Assembly (NCBI GenBank): GCA_051881435.1
Contig: JBJEPW010000039.1
Span: forward strand, 32,206 to 96,205
Length of the DNA: 64,000 nt
Origin: Fimenecus sp051881435
Lineage (GTDB): Bacteria > Bacillota > Clostridia > Oscillospirales > Acutalibacteraceae
Direction: 5' to 3'
The notes below the pieces were generated by a model. The model did no database searches. It was not told the origin of the DNA and was given only the letters and a program-made list of their open reading frames with translations. Positions within the stretch are counted from its first letter, which is position 1. Every line of letters begins with the position of its first letter. Both the position numbers and the translations under genes were made by a program. Below are positions 8,294 to 14,631 of the stretch, piece by piece.

Positions 8294-8335
8294 TCAGCGC
8301 AGAGAGACAAAGCAAGAGCTTTCTTTGTGCGCTGA
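8294..8335 (+). other. Hairpin spacer between tRNA-Arg and tRNA-His
   Basis: TCAGCGC and ACAAAG on the left pair with CTTTGT and GCGCTGA on the right, with a 6-base bulge and a 10-base loop. There is no T run, so it is not a terminator. It may serve tRNA processing. Its right arm also repeats the first bases of tRNA-Arg. Confidence 0.6.
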
Positions 8336-8342
8336 TTTATAC

Positions 8343-8420
8343 GGTGGGTATAGCTTAGTTGGTTAAAGCGCCAGTTTGTGGCACTGGAGACCGTCGGTTC
8401 GAATCCGACTATCCACCCCA
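8343..8420 (+). tRNA. tRNA-His (anticodon GTG)
   Basis: Acceptor arm GTGGGTA/TATCCAC plus the extra 5' G (8343) opposite C73, diagnostic of tRNA-His. The anticodon loop TTGTGGC gives GTG. T-loop GGTTCGAATCC; encoded CCA at 8418-8420. Confidence 0.95.
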
Positions 8421-8424
8421 CTAA

Positions 8425-8460
8425 AAAAATCTCCGCCTGTTTTCTTTGGCGGAGTTTTAT
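8425..8460 (+). terminator. Terminator after tRNA-His
   Basis: A-run, CTCCGCC (8431-8437), 10-base loop, GGCGGAG (8448-8454), then TTTTAT. It lies between tRNA-His and tRNA-Gln, so tRNA-Gln either depends on read-through or has its own start. Confidence 0.75.
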
Positions 8461-8474
8461 CTATAAAAGAATAT

Positions 8475-8549
8475 TGGGGAGTCGTCAAGCGGTAAGACAC
8501 AGCACTTTGACTGCTGCATGCGTGAGTTCGAATCTCGCCTCCCCAGCCA
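8475..8549 (+). tRNA. tRNA-Gln (anticodon TTG)
   Basis: 75 bases with acceptor TGGGGAG/CTCCCCA, anticodon stem CAGCA/TGCTG around loop CTTTGAC (anticodon TTG), T-loop GTTCGAATC and encoded CCA at 8547-8549. Confidence 0.95.
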
Positions 8550-8550
8550 A

Positions 8551-8586
8551 CGAAAATCCGTTCTCTTTGAGGGCGGATTTTTCGTT
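8551..8586 (+). terminator. Terminator after tRNA-Gln
   Basis: CGAAAATCCG, a loop, then CGGATTTTTCG. The T run is part of the right arm. It closes the tRNA operon. Confidence 0.7.
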
Positions 8587-8588
8587 GT

Positions 8589-8683
8589 ATTATTCATTTT
8601 TCATTATTAAATACTCATTATTCATTAAATTGGCTTTTCGTAATGAATAATGAAGCTGCTTCGCTGATGAATAATGAATAATC
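8589..8683. repeat. Nested AT-rich inverted repeat
   Basis: A perfect 12-base inverted repeat CATTATTCATTA (8616-8627) / TAATGAATAATG (8641-8652) is nested in an imperfect outer pair, ATTATTCAT near 8590 and ATGAATAAT near 8675. It holds no gene. The form is that of a small non-autonomous element. Confidence 0.65.
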
Positions 8684-8699
8684 TATTATGCAACTTTTA

Positions 8700-8728
8700 T
8701 TGTTTTAAATAACTTTTTATGCTACAAT
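8700..8728 (+). promoter_or_regulatory. Promoter of the propeller-like orphan
   Basis: TTGTTT (8700-8705), 17 bases, TACAAT (8723-8728), ending 23 bases before the ATG at 8752. Confidence 0.6.
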
Positions 8729-8751
8729 TGGTTACATAAGGGAGTAGTGAT

Positions 8752-9432
8752 ATGAAAAAATTTTGGGCATATATTTCAAACGGAAAATTTTTTGTAGGAA
8801 CAACAGGACAAACGGTTTATTTATTTGACGAAAACGGCAACGAAATCAATAGATTTAAAGATATTAAATATGGTTATAACGCTATGTTTTCTCCTGACGG
8901 AAAATTATTTGTTGTTAAATCTACAGAGGGAAGATTAGCAGTTTATTCGTTGGAAACCTTTTCTTTAATTAAGAAATTTCGATTTTCAAAAGTTGACAGT
9001 TCTCAGGATGATGGCTTTTGTTTTTCGGAAGACGGTAAATATTTTATAAATGTTGAGCGTCAAGGCGATGCATTACATTCTGCAATTTCTGTATATAAAA
9101 CAGATGATTTTTCAAGAGTTTCACAGTGGCTTTTTGAAGAAAATGGAATGATTAGATACATTGAGTTTGATGATACCGCAGAAGAATATTATGCTTTTGG
9201 GGTTAACCGTGGTGATCAGCTTCACGGATTTGTTGCAAAATATAAAGATAATATGATTGTCGATAAGGTCAAAATTACGAAAAATGAATATGATTTCTAT
9301 ACTTCATATATGAGTCTGAAAATGATGGGATTTACTGAAAAGGCATATGAATGGTCATATATTGATTGTGGGCTTGAACAACTTAAGAGTATGAATCATT
9401 CTCTTGCCAAGTTATATAACAGCAAAAAATAA
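8752..9432 (+). CDS. Hypothetical protein with WD40-like repeats
   Basis: I do not recognise a named family. The 226-residue cytoplasmic protein (no signal peptide or membrane helix) shows WD40-like units in its first 130 residues. Examples are YLFDENGNEINRF, MFSPDGKLFVVKS, AVYSLETFSLIKKF, CFSEDGKYFINVE and SVYKTDDFSRVSQW. The SPDGK/SEDGK turns are typical of propeller blades. The C-terminal 70 residues are not repetitive. With only about four blades it may be a partial propeller. A strong AAGGGAG lies 7 bases before the ATG. The gene stands alone with its own promoter next to the repeat-rich tRNA region, which suggests an accessory gene. Confidence 0.6.
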   Translation: MKKFWAYISNGKFFVGTTGQTVYLFDENGNEINRFKDIKYGYNAMFSPDGKLFVVKSTEGRLAVYSLETFSLIKKFRFSKVDSSQDDGFCFSEDGKYFINVERQGDALHSAISVYKTDDFSRVSQWLFEENGMIRYIEFDDTAEEYYAFGVNRGDQLHGFVAKYKDNMIVDKVKITKNEYDFYTSYMSLKMMGFTEKAYEWSYIDCGLEQLKSMNHSLAKLYNSKK

Positions 9433-9500
9433 GAAAGTTTTTTATAATTTGCATATTCAAAGATTGATGAAAACACAGGGAAAAAACTTATTATGACTTG

Positions 9501-9526
9501 AAAAAACGGGTAAACTATGCCGTTTT
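9501..9526 (+). terminator. Weak terminator-like hairpin
   Basis: AAAAACGG, a 10-base loop, then CCGTTTT, 69 bases after the preceding stop codon. The T run is short, so termination may be partial. Confidence 0.45.
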
Positions 9527-9602
9527 CAGCATATCATTCACCGCTGATAATTTTCTGCATAGTATGTTCATAGCAATACTGCAAAATATACGGAGGGAAG
9601 AT

Positions 9603-10499
9603 ATGAATACTGAAAATTATGTAACACAGTCCCTTGAACTGCATTTGTTCTTTGGACGGATTATGAAGGAACATTCCTTGTTTTTAAAGGCGGGCTTTAC
9701 CCCTGCCAATGCCTTTTTCGCAAATAAGGCGGAGTGCCTGAAGAACGATTTTGATAAATTGCTCTGTCAGGCGGTGACTCTTGCCAACGGCTGTGTAAGT
9801 TCCGAGGTTTTGGAGTCAGGTGAGGTCGTAACAAGATTTACGGCTTTAGCCGAAAAACAGACGGAATGTTTTACAGGTATACCCATAAATAAAGAGTTAA
9901 CTCAAAGAGAACTTGCCCTTACAAGCGGATGCAGGGAGTGCAAAAACTGTTCGGGTAAATACCGTCAGGTATGTGCTTTGAACAGAACGGCACTAAGACT
10001 CCTGGACGAGATTATCGCCTTTAAAGAAAGCGTTTTGAAAAATGTACTGTGCTGTCAGATGTTTACAATGAACTATCCGTTGCTTATAGAGCATATCATA
10101 AGAGAGGCAAAGCTTTACCGCAGATATGTGAGAATACTCGAAAGGGACGGGGAGCTTACGCCCCAGTCCATGAAAGATACCGAGTGCTTCTGGAACCGCA
10201 TTATGATGGAGCACGCTCAGTTCATAAGGGGACTTTTAGACCCAACGGAAACCGAGCTTTTCAATTCTGCCGACGAATTTGCAAATGAGTACGGCGAATT
10301 GCTGAAAAACTGCAATAGCGCCCATACAAAAACAATGACCGAGGCGTCATTGGCGGAAACCGTCAAGTTCAGAGATTTCAAGGCAGCAGGTGCAGAGGGC
10401 ATTGAGCAATGCAAAATCCGCTCTGTAATATTGCCCTTGCTTGCCGACCATGTACTTCGTGAGGCAAACCATTATATAAGACTTCTTGAAAGCTGTTAA
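9603..10499 (+). CDS. DUF2935 domain protein (ferritin/hemerythrin-like)
   Basis: A 298-residue all-helical protein of the DUF2935 family, common in Firmicutes and of unknown role. The fold contains two four-helix halves. Both halves begin with the same element: HLFFGRIMKEHSLFLKAGF at residues 16-34 and FWNRIMMEHAQFIRGLL near residue 197. Conserved His and Glu in these helices and later EHIIREA and DHVLREA are potential metal ligands. The start at ATG 9603 is chosen because GGAGGGA lies directly upstream. The frame is open back to 9498, but that part has no ribosome site. A cysteine-rich stretch (CRECKNCSGKYRQVC) lies between the halves. Monocistronic. Confidence 0.85.
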   Translation: MNTENYVTQSLELHLFFGRIMKEHSLFLKAGFTPANAFFANKAECLKNDFDKLLCQAVTLANGCVSSEVLESGEVVTRFTALAEKQTECFTGIPINKELTQRELALTSGCRECKNCSGKYRQVCALNRTALRLLDEIIAFKESVLKNVLCCQMFTMNYPLLIEHIIREAKLYRRYVRILERDGELTPQSMKDTECFWNRIMMEHAQFIRGLLDPTETELFNSADEFANEYGELLKNCNSAHTKTMTEASLAETVKFRDFKAAGAEGIEQCKIRSVILPLLADHVLREANHYIRLLESC

Positions 10500-10510
10500 A
10501 ACGGAATATT

Positions 10511-10544
10511 AAAAAAGCTGATGCATCTGCATCGGCTTTTTTCG
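10511..10544 (+). terminator. Terminator after the DUF2935 gene
   Basis: AAAAAAGCTGATGCA pairs with TGCATCGGCTTTTTT around a 2-4 base loop. A long stem with a T run. Confidence 0.85.
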
Positions 10545-10565
10545 TTTGTATCTGCGAATTTGCAA

Positions 10566-10594
10566 TTGATTTTCTCTTTTAGGTTTGATATTAT
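10566..10594 (+). promoter_or_regulatory. Promoter of the ZIP transporter gene
   Basis: TTGATT (10566-10571), 17 bases, TATTAT (10589-10594), with an overlapping TATAAT three bases later. It ends 22 bases before the ATG. Confidence 0.65.
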
Positions 10595-10616
10595 AATACT
10601 GAAATAAGGTGATTTT

Positions 10617-11378
10617 ATGCAAATTGTAATCTTAACTGCTCTTGGCGTGGGGCTGGCAACGGTATTCGGCAGTCTTATCGGCTTTGCGCTTAAAAAGATA
10701 CCCCATAAATTTAATGATATAGTATTGGGCTTTGCCGCAGGAATAATGCTTGCCGCCGCTGTGCTGGGACTTGTTGTGCCGGCAGTAGAAAAATCAAGCG
10801 GAATAATCGGGCTGATAATCGTAATTGCAGGAATAATGTGCGGCGCACTGTTTTTAAGCCTTGTGGACCGCTTTGTTCCTCATATGCATCATGTAACAGG
10901 CACAGATAAGGAAAAGCACGGCGAAAATGCAGCTCAACTTAACCGTGTAATGCTTTTTGTTTTTGCTATTGCAATTCATAATCTGCCTGAGGGCATCGCC
11001 GCAGGAGTAAGCTTCGGTACGGGGAATATCTCTGATGCCGTAACCGTAGCAGGGGGCATAGCGCTTCAAAATATTCCCGAGGGTATGGTAATAATAGCCC
11101 CCATGCTTAATGCGGGTATAAAAAAGACAAGAGCTTTTGTAATTGCTTTATGTACGGGGCTTGTTGAGGTAATCGGTACAATGATAGGCTATTTCGTTGT
11201 TTCTGTCTCTGTTGCGATTCTTCCCTTCGCGCTAGCCTTTGCAGGGGGAACTATGCTTTATGTAATAAGCGATGAAATGATACCCGAAACCCATTCTCAC
11301 GGCTTTGAAAAAGGCGCAACCTATTCCTTGCTTGCAGGCTTTTGCGCAATGCTTGCCATGGATGTACTTATCGGATAA
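10617..11378 (+). CDS. ZIP family divalent metal transporter
   Basis: A 253-residue inner membrane permease of the ZIP (ZupT/GufA-like) family, which carries zinc and related divalent cations into the cytoplasm. The metal path is visible in two helices: HNLPEG near residue 122 and QNIPEG near residue 152. Eight hydrophobic segments can be traced. The loop between helices 3 and 4 has HMHH and other His residues, as in relatives. AAGGTG precedes the ATG. The gene is monocistronic: its terminator hairpin directly abuts sigK. No metal-responsive operator is obvious upstream. Confidence 0.9.
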   Translation: MQIVILTALGVGLATVFGSLIGFALKKIPHKFNDIVLGFAAGIMLAAAVLGLVVPAVEKSSGIIGLIIVIAGIMCGALFLSLVDRFVPHMHHVTGTDKEKHGENAAQLNRVMLFVFAIAIHNLPEGIAAGVSFGTGNISDAVTVAGGIALQNIPEGMVIIAPMLNAGIKKTRAFVIALCTGLVEVIGTMIGYFVVSVSVAILPFALAFAGGTMLYVISDEMIPETHSHGFEKGATYSLLAGFCAMLAMDVLIG

Positions 11379-11400
11379 TTTTAAAGGACTTGCACCGAAG

Positions 11401-11438
11401 AAACACCTTATGCATATAATGCATGGAGGTGTTTTTTT
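11401..11438 (+). terminator. Terminator hairpin that contains the sigK ribosome site
   Basis: AAACACCT (11401-11408) pairs with AGGTGTTT (11427-11434). ATGCAT (11410-11415) pairs with ATGCAT (11419-11424) around a 3-base loop. A T run follows. The sigK Shine-Dalgarno GGAGGT (11425-11430) is within the right arm. A CATATAAT sequence at 11413-11420, close to the sigma-E -10 consensus, spans the loop. Confidence 0.8.
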
Positions 11439-12134
11439 ATGTTATTATCATTACTTCAAAGCATATCTGCAAATCTTTTGTATTTAATGCTTCATCTTTC
11501 AAACAATAATTCCTTTGAAAAACCGCTTTCTCCAAAAGAGGAGCAGGAGGAGCTGATAAAATATCACCGTGACGGAGATATTGAGGCTCGTAACCGCCTT
11601 GTAAATCACAATATGCGGCTTGTGGCTCATATTGTGAAAAAATATTATGCAAATTATTCCGATCAGGAGGACATAATATCCATAGGCACAATAGGTCTTA
11701 TAAAAGGAATAAATACTTTTGATTATACAAAGGGAACAAAGCTTGTCACATATGCCTCAAAATGTATTGAAAATGAAATACTGATGCACTTTCGCTCGAA
11801 GAAAAAAAGCTCCCTTGAAATATCAATGAACGAGCCTATTGATATAGACAGCGAGGGCAATCCGCTTACATTTACCGATATTATTTTCAGCAACGAAACA
11901 GTATTTGACGATGTGGATTTAAAATTGAAAACCGAACAGCTTTATTCATATCTCGACAAAATCAAAGAGCCGAGGCACCGTGAAATACTGATTATGCGTT
12001 ACGGTCTTTACGATACTGAACCTATGACTCAGCGTGAAATAGCACAAAAGTTAAAAATATCCCGTTCGTATGTGTCAAGAATTGAAAAAAAAGCGATAGA
12101 AGAGCTTAGAAATATGTTTAATGTGCAATCTTGA
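11439..12134 (+). CDS. sigK: RNA polymerase sporulation sigma factor SigK (pro-form)
   Basis: Late mother-cell sigma factor. At 231 residues it has the short hydrophobic pro-sequence typical of pro-SigK (residues 1-20, MLLSLLQSISANLLYLMLHL), which SpoIVFB is expected to remove. The mature part follows. Region 2 includes NHNMRLVAHIVKKYYANYSDQEDIISIGTIGLIKGI with the core-binding and -10 recognition helices. Region 4 includes TQREIAQKLKISRSYVSRIEKKA. The gene is intact, so there is no skin-type intervening element here. The start at 11439 lies 8 bases after GGAGGT, which is buried in the hairpin shared with the ZIP gene terminator. spoIVFA-spoIVFB lie at 52491-53874. Confidence 0.9.
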   Translation: MLLSLLQSISANLLYLMLHLSNNNSFEKPLSPKEEQEELIKYHRDGDIEARNRLVNHNMRLVAHIVKKYYANYSDQEDIISIGTIGLIKGINTFDYTKGTKLVTYASKCIENEILMHFRSKKKSSLEISMNEPIDIDSEGNPLTFTDIIFSNETVFDDVDLKLKTEQLYSYLDKIKEPRHREILIMRYGLYDTEPMTQREIAQKLKISRSYVSRIEKKAIEELRNMFNVQS

Positions 12135-12249
12135 ATTGCTAAAAATGCAAGTTTTGGGTGAACGGTCATTCATTTTATGGCGTTTTTTACAAAAATATTA
12201 AGTTTTTGCTTGGAATTTTGCAATTTTATAAAAAATAATCCCAAAATGG

Positions 12250-12278
12250 TTGACCTGTTTTTCCCGATATGATATAAT
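12250..12278 (+). promoter_or_regulatory. Promoter of gdhA
   Basis: TTGACC (12250-12255), 17 bases, TATAAT (12273-12278), ending 41 bases before the gdhA ATG. Near-consensus. Confidence 0.85.
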
Positions 12279-12319
12279 TCGGCTTGTAATTTTACAATTT
12301 AGCGAGGTAGTGTGTAAAA

Positions 12320-13660
12320 ATGAAAAATCAGTATCTTATTGACCTTGTTGAAACGGTCAAAAAGCGTAACCCCAATGAGCCGGAGTTCTTGCAGGCAGTT
12401 GAGGAGGTTCTTGAATCCTTGGAGCCTGTAATTGACAGACACCCCGAGTTTATCGAAAAGGGCGTAATGGCAAGCCTTGTAGAGCCTGAAAGAATTATTA
12501 AATTCCGCGTTCCGTGGCTCGACGATAACGGCAAGGTTCAGATTAACCGCGGCTTCCGTATTCAGTTCAACTCTGCAATCGGACCTTATAAGGGCGGACT
12601 CCGTTTCCACCCGTCTGTTTACGAGGGAATTATCAAATTCTTGGGATTTGAGCAGATTTTCAAGAATTCACTTACAGGACTTCCCATCGGCGGCGCCAAG
12701 GGCGGCTCGGACTTTGACCCTAAGGGTAAATCCGATGTTGAGGTTATGCGTTTTTGCCAGAGCTTTATGACAGAGCTTTCAAAGCATATCGGCGCTGATA
12801 CTGATATTCCCGCAGGTGATATCGGCGTAGGTGCCCGTGAAATCGGTTATATGTTCGGTCAGTACAAGAGAATTCAGAACGGCTTCTCAGGCGTTCTTAC
12901 AGGTAAGGGACTTTCCTACGGCGGAAGCCTTGTGCGTAAAGAGGCAACAGGCTACGGACTTTGCTATTTTACCGAGGAGATGCTTCGTGCCAAGGGCGAC
13001 TCCTTTAAGGGCAAAACCGTTGTTATTTCAGGTTCCGGTAATGTTGCCATTTATGCGGCTGAAAAGGCAATGCAGCTCGGCGGCAAGGTTGTTACCTTCT
13101 CCGATTCCAACGGATATATTTACGATAAAAACGGCGTTGATTTAGCGCTTGTAAAACAGCTCAAAGAGGTTGAGCGCAAGCGTATTAAGGAATATGTAAA
13201 CACTCATCCCGAGGCTGAATACCATGAGGGCTGCAAGGGCGTTTGGACGGTTAAATGCGACATCGCGCTTCCCTGTGCTACGCAGAACGAAATTGACGGC
13301 GACAGCGCAAAAGCTCTTGTTGCAAACGGCGTAATTGCAGTTGCCGAGGGCGCAAATATGCCCTCAACTCCCGAGGCAATCGAGTGCTTCCAGTCAAACG
13401 GCGTATTGTTCGGACCTGCCAAAGCGGCGAACGCAGGCGGTGTTGCAACTTCTGCCCTTGAAATGAGCCAAAACTCAATCAGATATTCATGGACCTTTGA
13501 AGAAACCGACGCAAAGCTTCGTGAAATTATGATTGATATTTATAACAAGAGTGCCGCCGCCGCAAAGGAATACGGCATGGAGGATAATCTTGTTGCAGGA
13601 GCAAACATTGCAGGCTTCTTGAAGGTTGCCGACGCAATGATGGCTTACGGCGTGGTATAA
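12320..13660 (+). CDS. gdhA: NADP-type glutamate dehydrogenase
   Basis: Interconverts 2-oxoglutarate plus ammonium and glutamate, so it is a main ammonium-assimilation enzyme. The 446-residue length and sequence match the hexameric short-chain GdhA group. GPYKGGLRFHPSV carries the substrate lysine. GLPIGGAKGGSDFDPKG holds the catalytic-lysine region. PAGDIGVGAREIGYM and the Rossmann glycine motif VVISGSGNVAIYA near residue 237 follow. The strong promoter upstream, codon use typical of highly expressed genes (GGC, CTT, AAG) and a terminator downstream suggest a monocistronic, well-expressed gene. Confidence 0.96.
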   Translation: MKNQYLIDLVETVKKRNPNEPEFLQAVEEVLESLEPVIDRHPEFIEKGVMASLVEPERIIKFRVPWLDDNGKVQINRGFRIQFNSAIGPYKGGLRFHPSVYEGIIKFLGFEQIFKNSLTGLPIGGAKGGSDFDPKGKSDVEVMRFCQSFMTELSKHIGADTDIPAGDIGVGAREIGYMFGQYKRIQNGFSGVLTGKGLSYGGSLVRKEATGYGLCYFTEEMLRAKGDSFKGKTVVISGSGNVAIYAAEKAMQLGGKVVTFSDSNGYIYDKNGVDLALVKQLKEVERKRIKEYVNTHPEAEYHEGCKGVWTVKCDIALPCATQNEIDGDSAKALVANGVIAVAEGANMPSTPEAIECFQSNGVLFGPAKAANAGGVATSALEMSQNSIRYSWTFEETDAKLREIMIDIYNKSAAAAKEYGMEDNLVAGANIAGFLKVADAMMAYGVV

Positions 13661-13683
13661 TACGGAAATTTGTTTAATAACTC

Positions 13684-13713
13684 GGCGCAGGGTATATGCT
13701 CTGCGCTTTTTTT
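13684..13713 (+). terminator. Terminator after gdhA
   Basis: GCGCAG, a 10-base loop, CTGCGC and TTTTTTT. A classic intrinsic terminator 25 bases after the stop. Confidence 0.85.
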
Positions 13714-13724
13714 ATCATAAAATA

Positions 13725-13753
13725 TTGAAATCCGTAAATTGTTGCTGTAAAAT
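13725..13753 (+). promoter_or_regulatory. Promoter of the Cys-rich membrane protein gene
   Basis: TTGAAA (13725-13730), 17 bases, TAAAAT (13748-13753), ending 27 bases before the ATG at 13781. Confidence 0.7.
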
Positions 13754-13780
13754 CATATTGAAAAGTTGGGAGTGAATAGA

Positions 13781-14527
13781 ATGAACCGGATAAGACTGTT
13801 TTCATCGGGAACGCTTTTTTTGTTTGCTGTTTATTGCGTTATCTTTAATCCCGAATTGCCTTTCTCACAGCCCGAATGGGTATATGTTATTGCAACTGTT
13901 TTTTATGCCGTATTCCCCATAAAGGATATGCTTGCGCCGTTCACGAACAATACGTATAAAGGAAGACAGTTCAAAAAGTATTATATTCCCGCAGAAAATT
14001 TTGACAAAGCCGAGTTTGAGAAAATCAAAAAGAAATATAACAGGGGAGCACTCTGCTCAATGCTTTTCTGGCTTGCATATATGAGCGTCCCGTCGCTGCT
14101 TTATCTATTCGGCATAATCGGAAAAGAATGGGTGTTTTTCTTCTTTGCACTTTCAAATTTTGCCATATTTTATGCAGTTTTCGGCTGGTGCCCAATCAAC
14201 AAATTTTTTATGAAAACAAATTGCTGTAACGAATGCCGCGTATATAATTGGGATAGCTTTTTTCAATACAGCTTTTTAATTCTGATTCCAAATAAATATA
14301 CCGTAACACTGTTCTTGCTGGGCGTTGCGTCACTTTTGGAATGGGAGATAATGCATGCAATTCATCCCGAAAGATTTTACAAAATCAGCAACGCCTGCCT
14401 TTCCTGCGAAAAATGTGATATGGAAGCGTGCAAGAAGCATAAAAAACGCTTTTTCAGCAAAAAACTTAAATCAGAGTTTTGTACTGATGATACAAAGGAT
14501 TTTGAACGCGATGCCTTGAAAATGTGA
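13781..14527 (+). CDS. Hypothetical Cys-rich integral membrane protein
   Basis: Not recognised. From ATG 13781 (GGGAGTGA upstream; the in-frame TTG at 13766 overlaps that site and is unlikely) the protein has 248 residues. There are hydrophobic segments near residues 7-22, 30-50, 90-112, 120-140 and 165-185. Cysteines are concentrated on what looks like one membrane face: GWCPINKFFMKTNCCNECR near residues 142-160, and ACLSCEKCDMEACKKHKKR near the C terminus. This could form one or two Fe-S or zinc sites (CxxCxxC-x4-C spacing at the end). It is monocistronic with its own promoter and terminator. A membrane-bound redox or metal-binding role is only a guess. Confidence 0.65.
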   Translation: MNRIRLFSSGTLFLFAVYCVIFNPELPFSQPEWVYVIATVFYAVFPIKDMLAPFTNNTYKGRQFKKYYIPAENFDKAEFEKIKKKYNRGALCSMLFWLAYMSVPSLLYLFGIIGKEWVFFFFALSNFAIFYAVFGWCPINKFFMKTNCCNECRVYNWDSFFQYSFLILIPNKYTVTLFLLGVASLLEWEIMHAIHPERFYKISNACLSCEKCDMEACKKHKKRFFSKKLKSEFCTDDTKDFERDALKM

Positions 14528-14537
14528 TATTGAAACA

Positions 14538-14566
14538 AATCCCCTTTTCAGGGGATTTTATTTTGC
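14538..14566 (+). terminator. Terminator after the Cys-rich membrane protein gene
   Basis: AATCCCCT, 4-base loop, AGGGGATT, TTATTTT. Confidence 0.85.
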
Positions 14567-14573
14567 TTATTTG

Positions 14574-14602
14574 TTGAAAAATCATAACCTATTTGGTATA
14601 AT
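14574..14602 (+). promoter_or_regulatory. Promoter of the glycosidase gene
   Basis: TTGAAA (14574-14579), 17 bases, TATAAT (14597-14602), ending 29 bases before the ATG. Confidence 0.8.
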
Positions 14603-14631
14603 GATTCCATTATTTAAGCGAGGTACGGTAT

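Noticed and set aside
9498..9602. Longer N terminus for the DUF2935 gene
   Set aside because: The upstream 35 codons lack a ribosome site and overlap a terminator-like hairpin; GGAGGGA decides for 9603.
11439..12134. Skin-like element interrupting sigK
   Set aside because: The sigK frame is continuous from pro-sequence to region 4.
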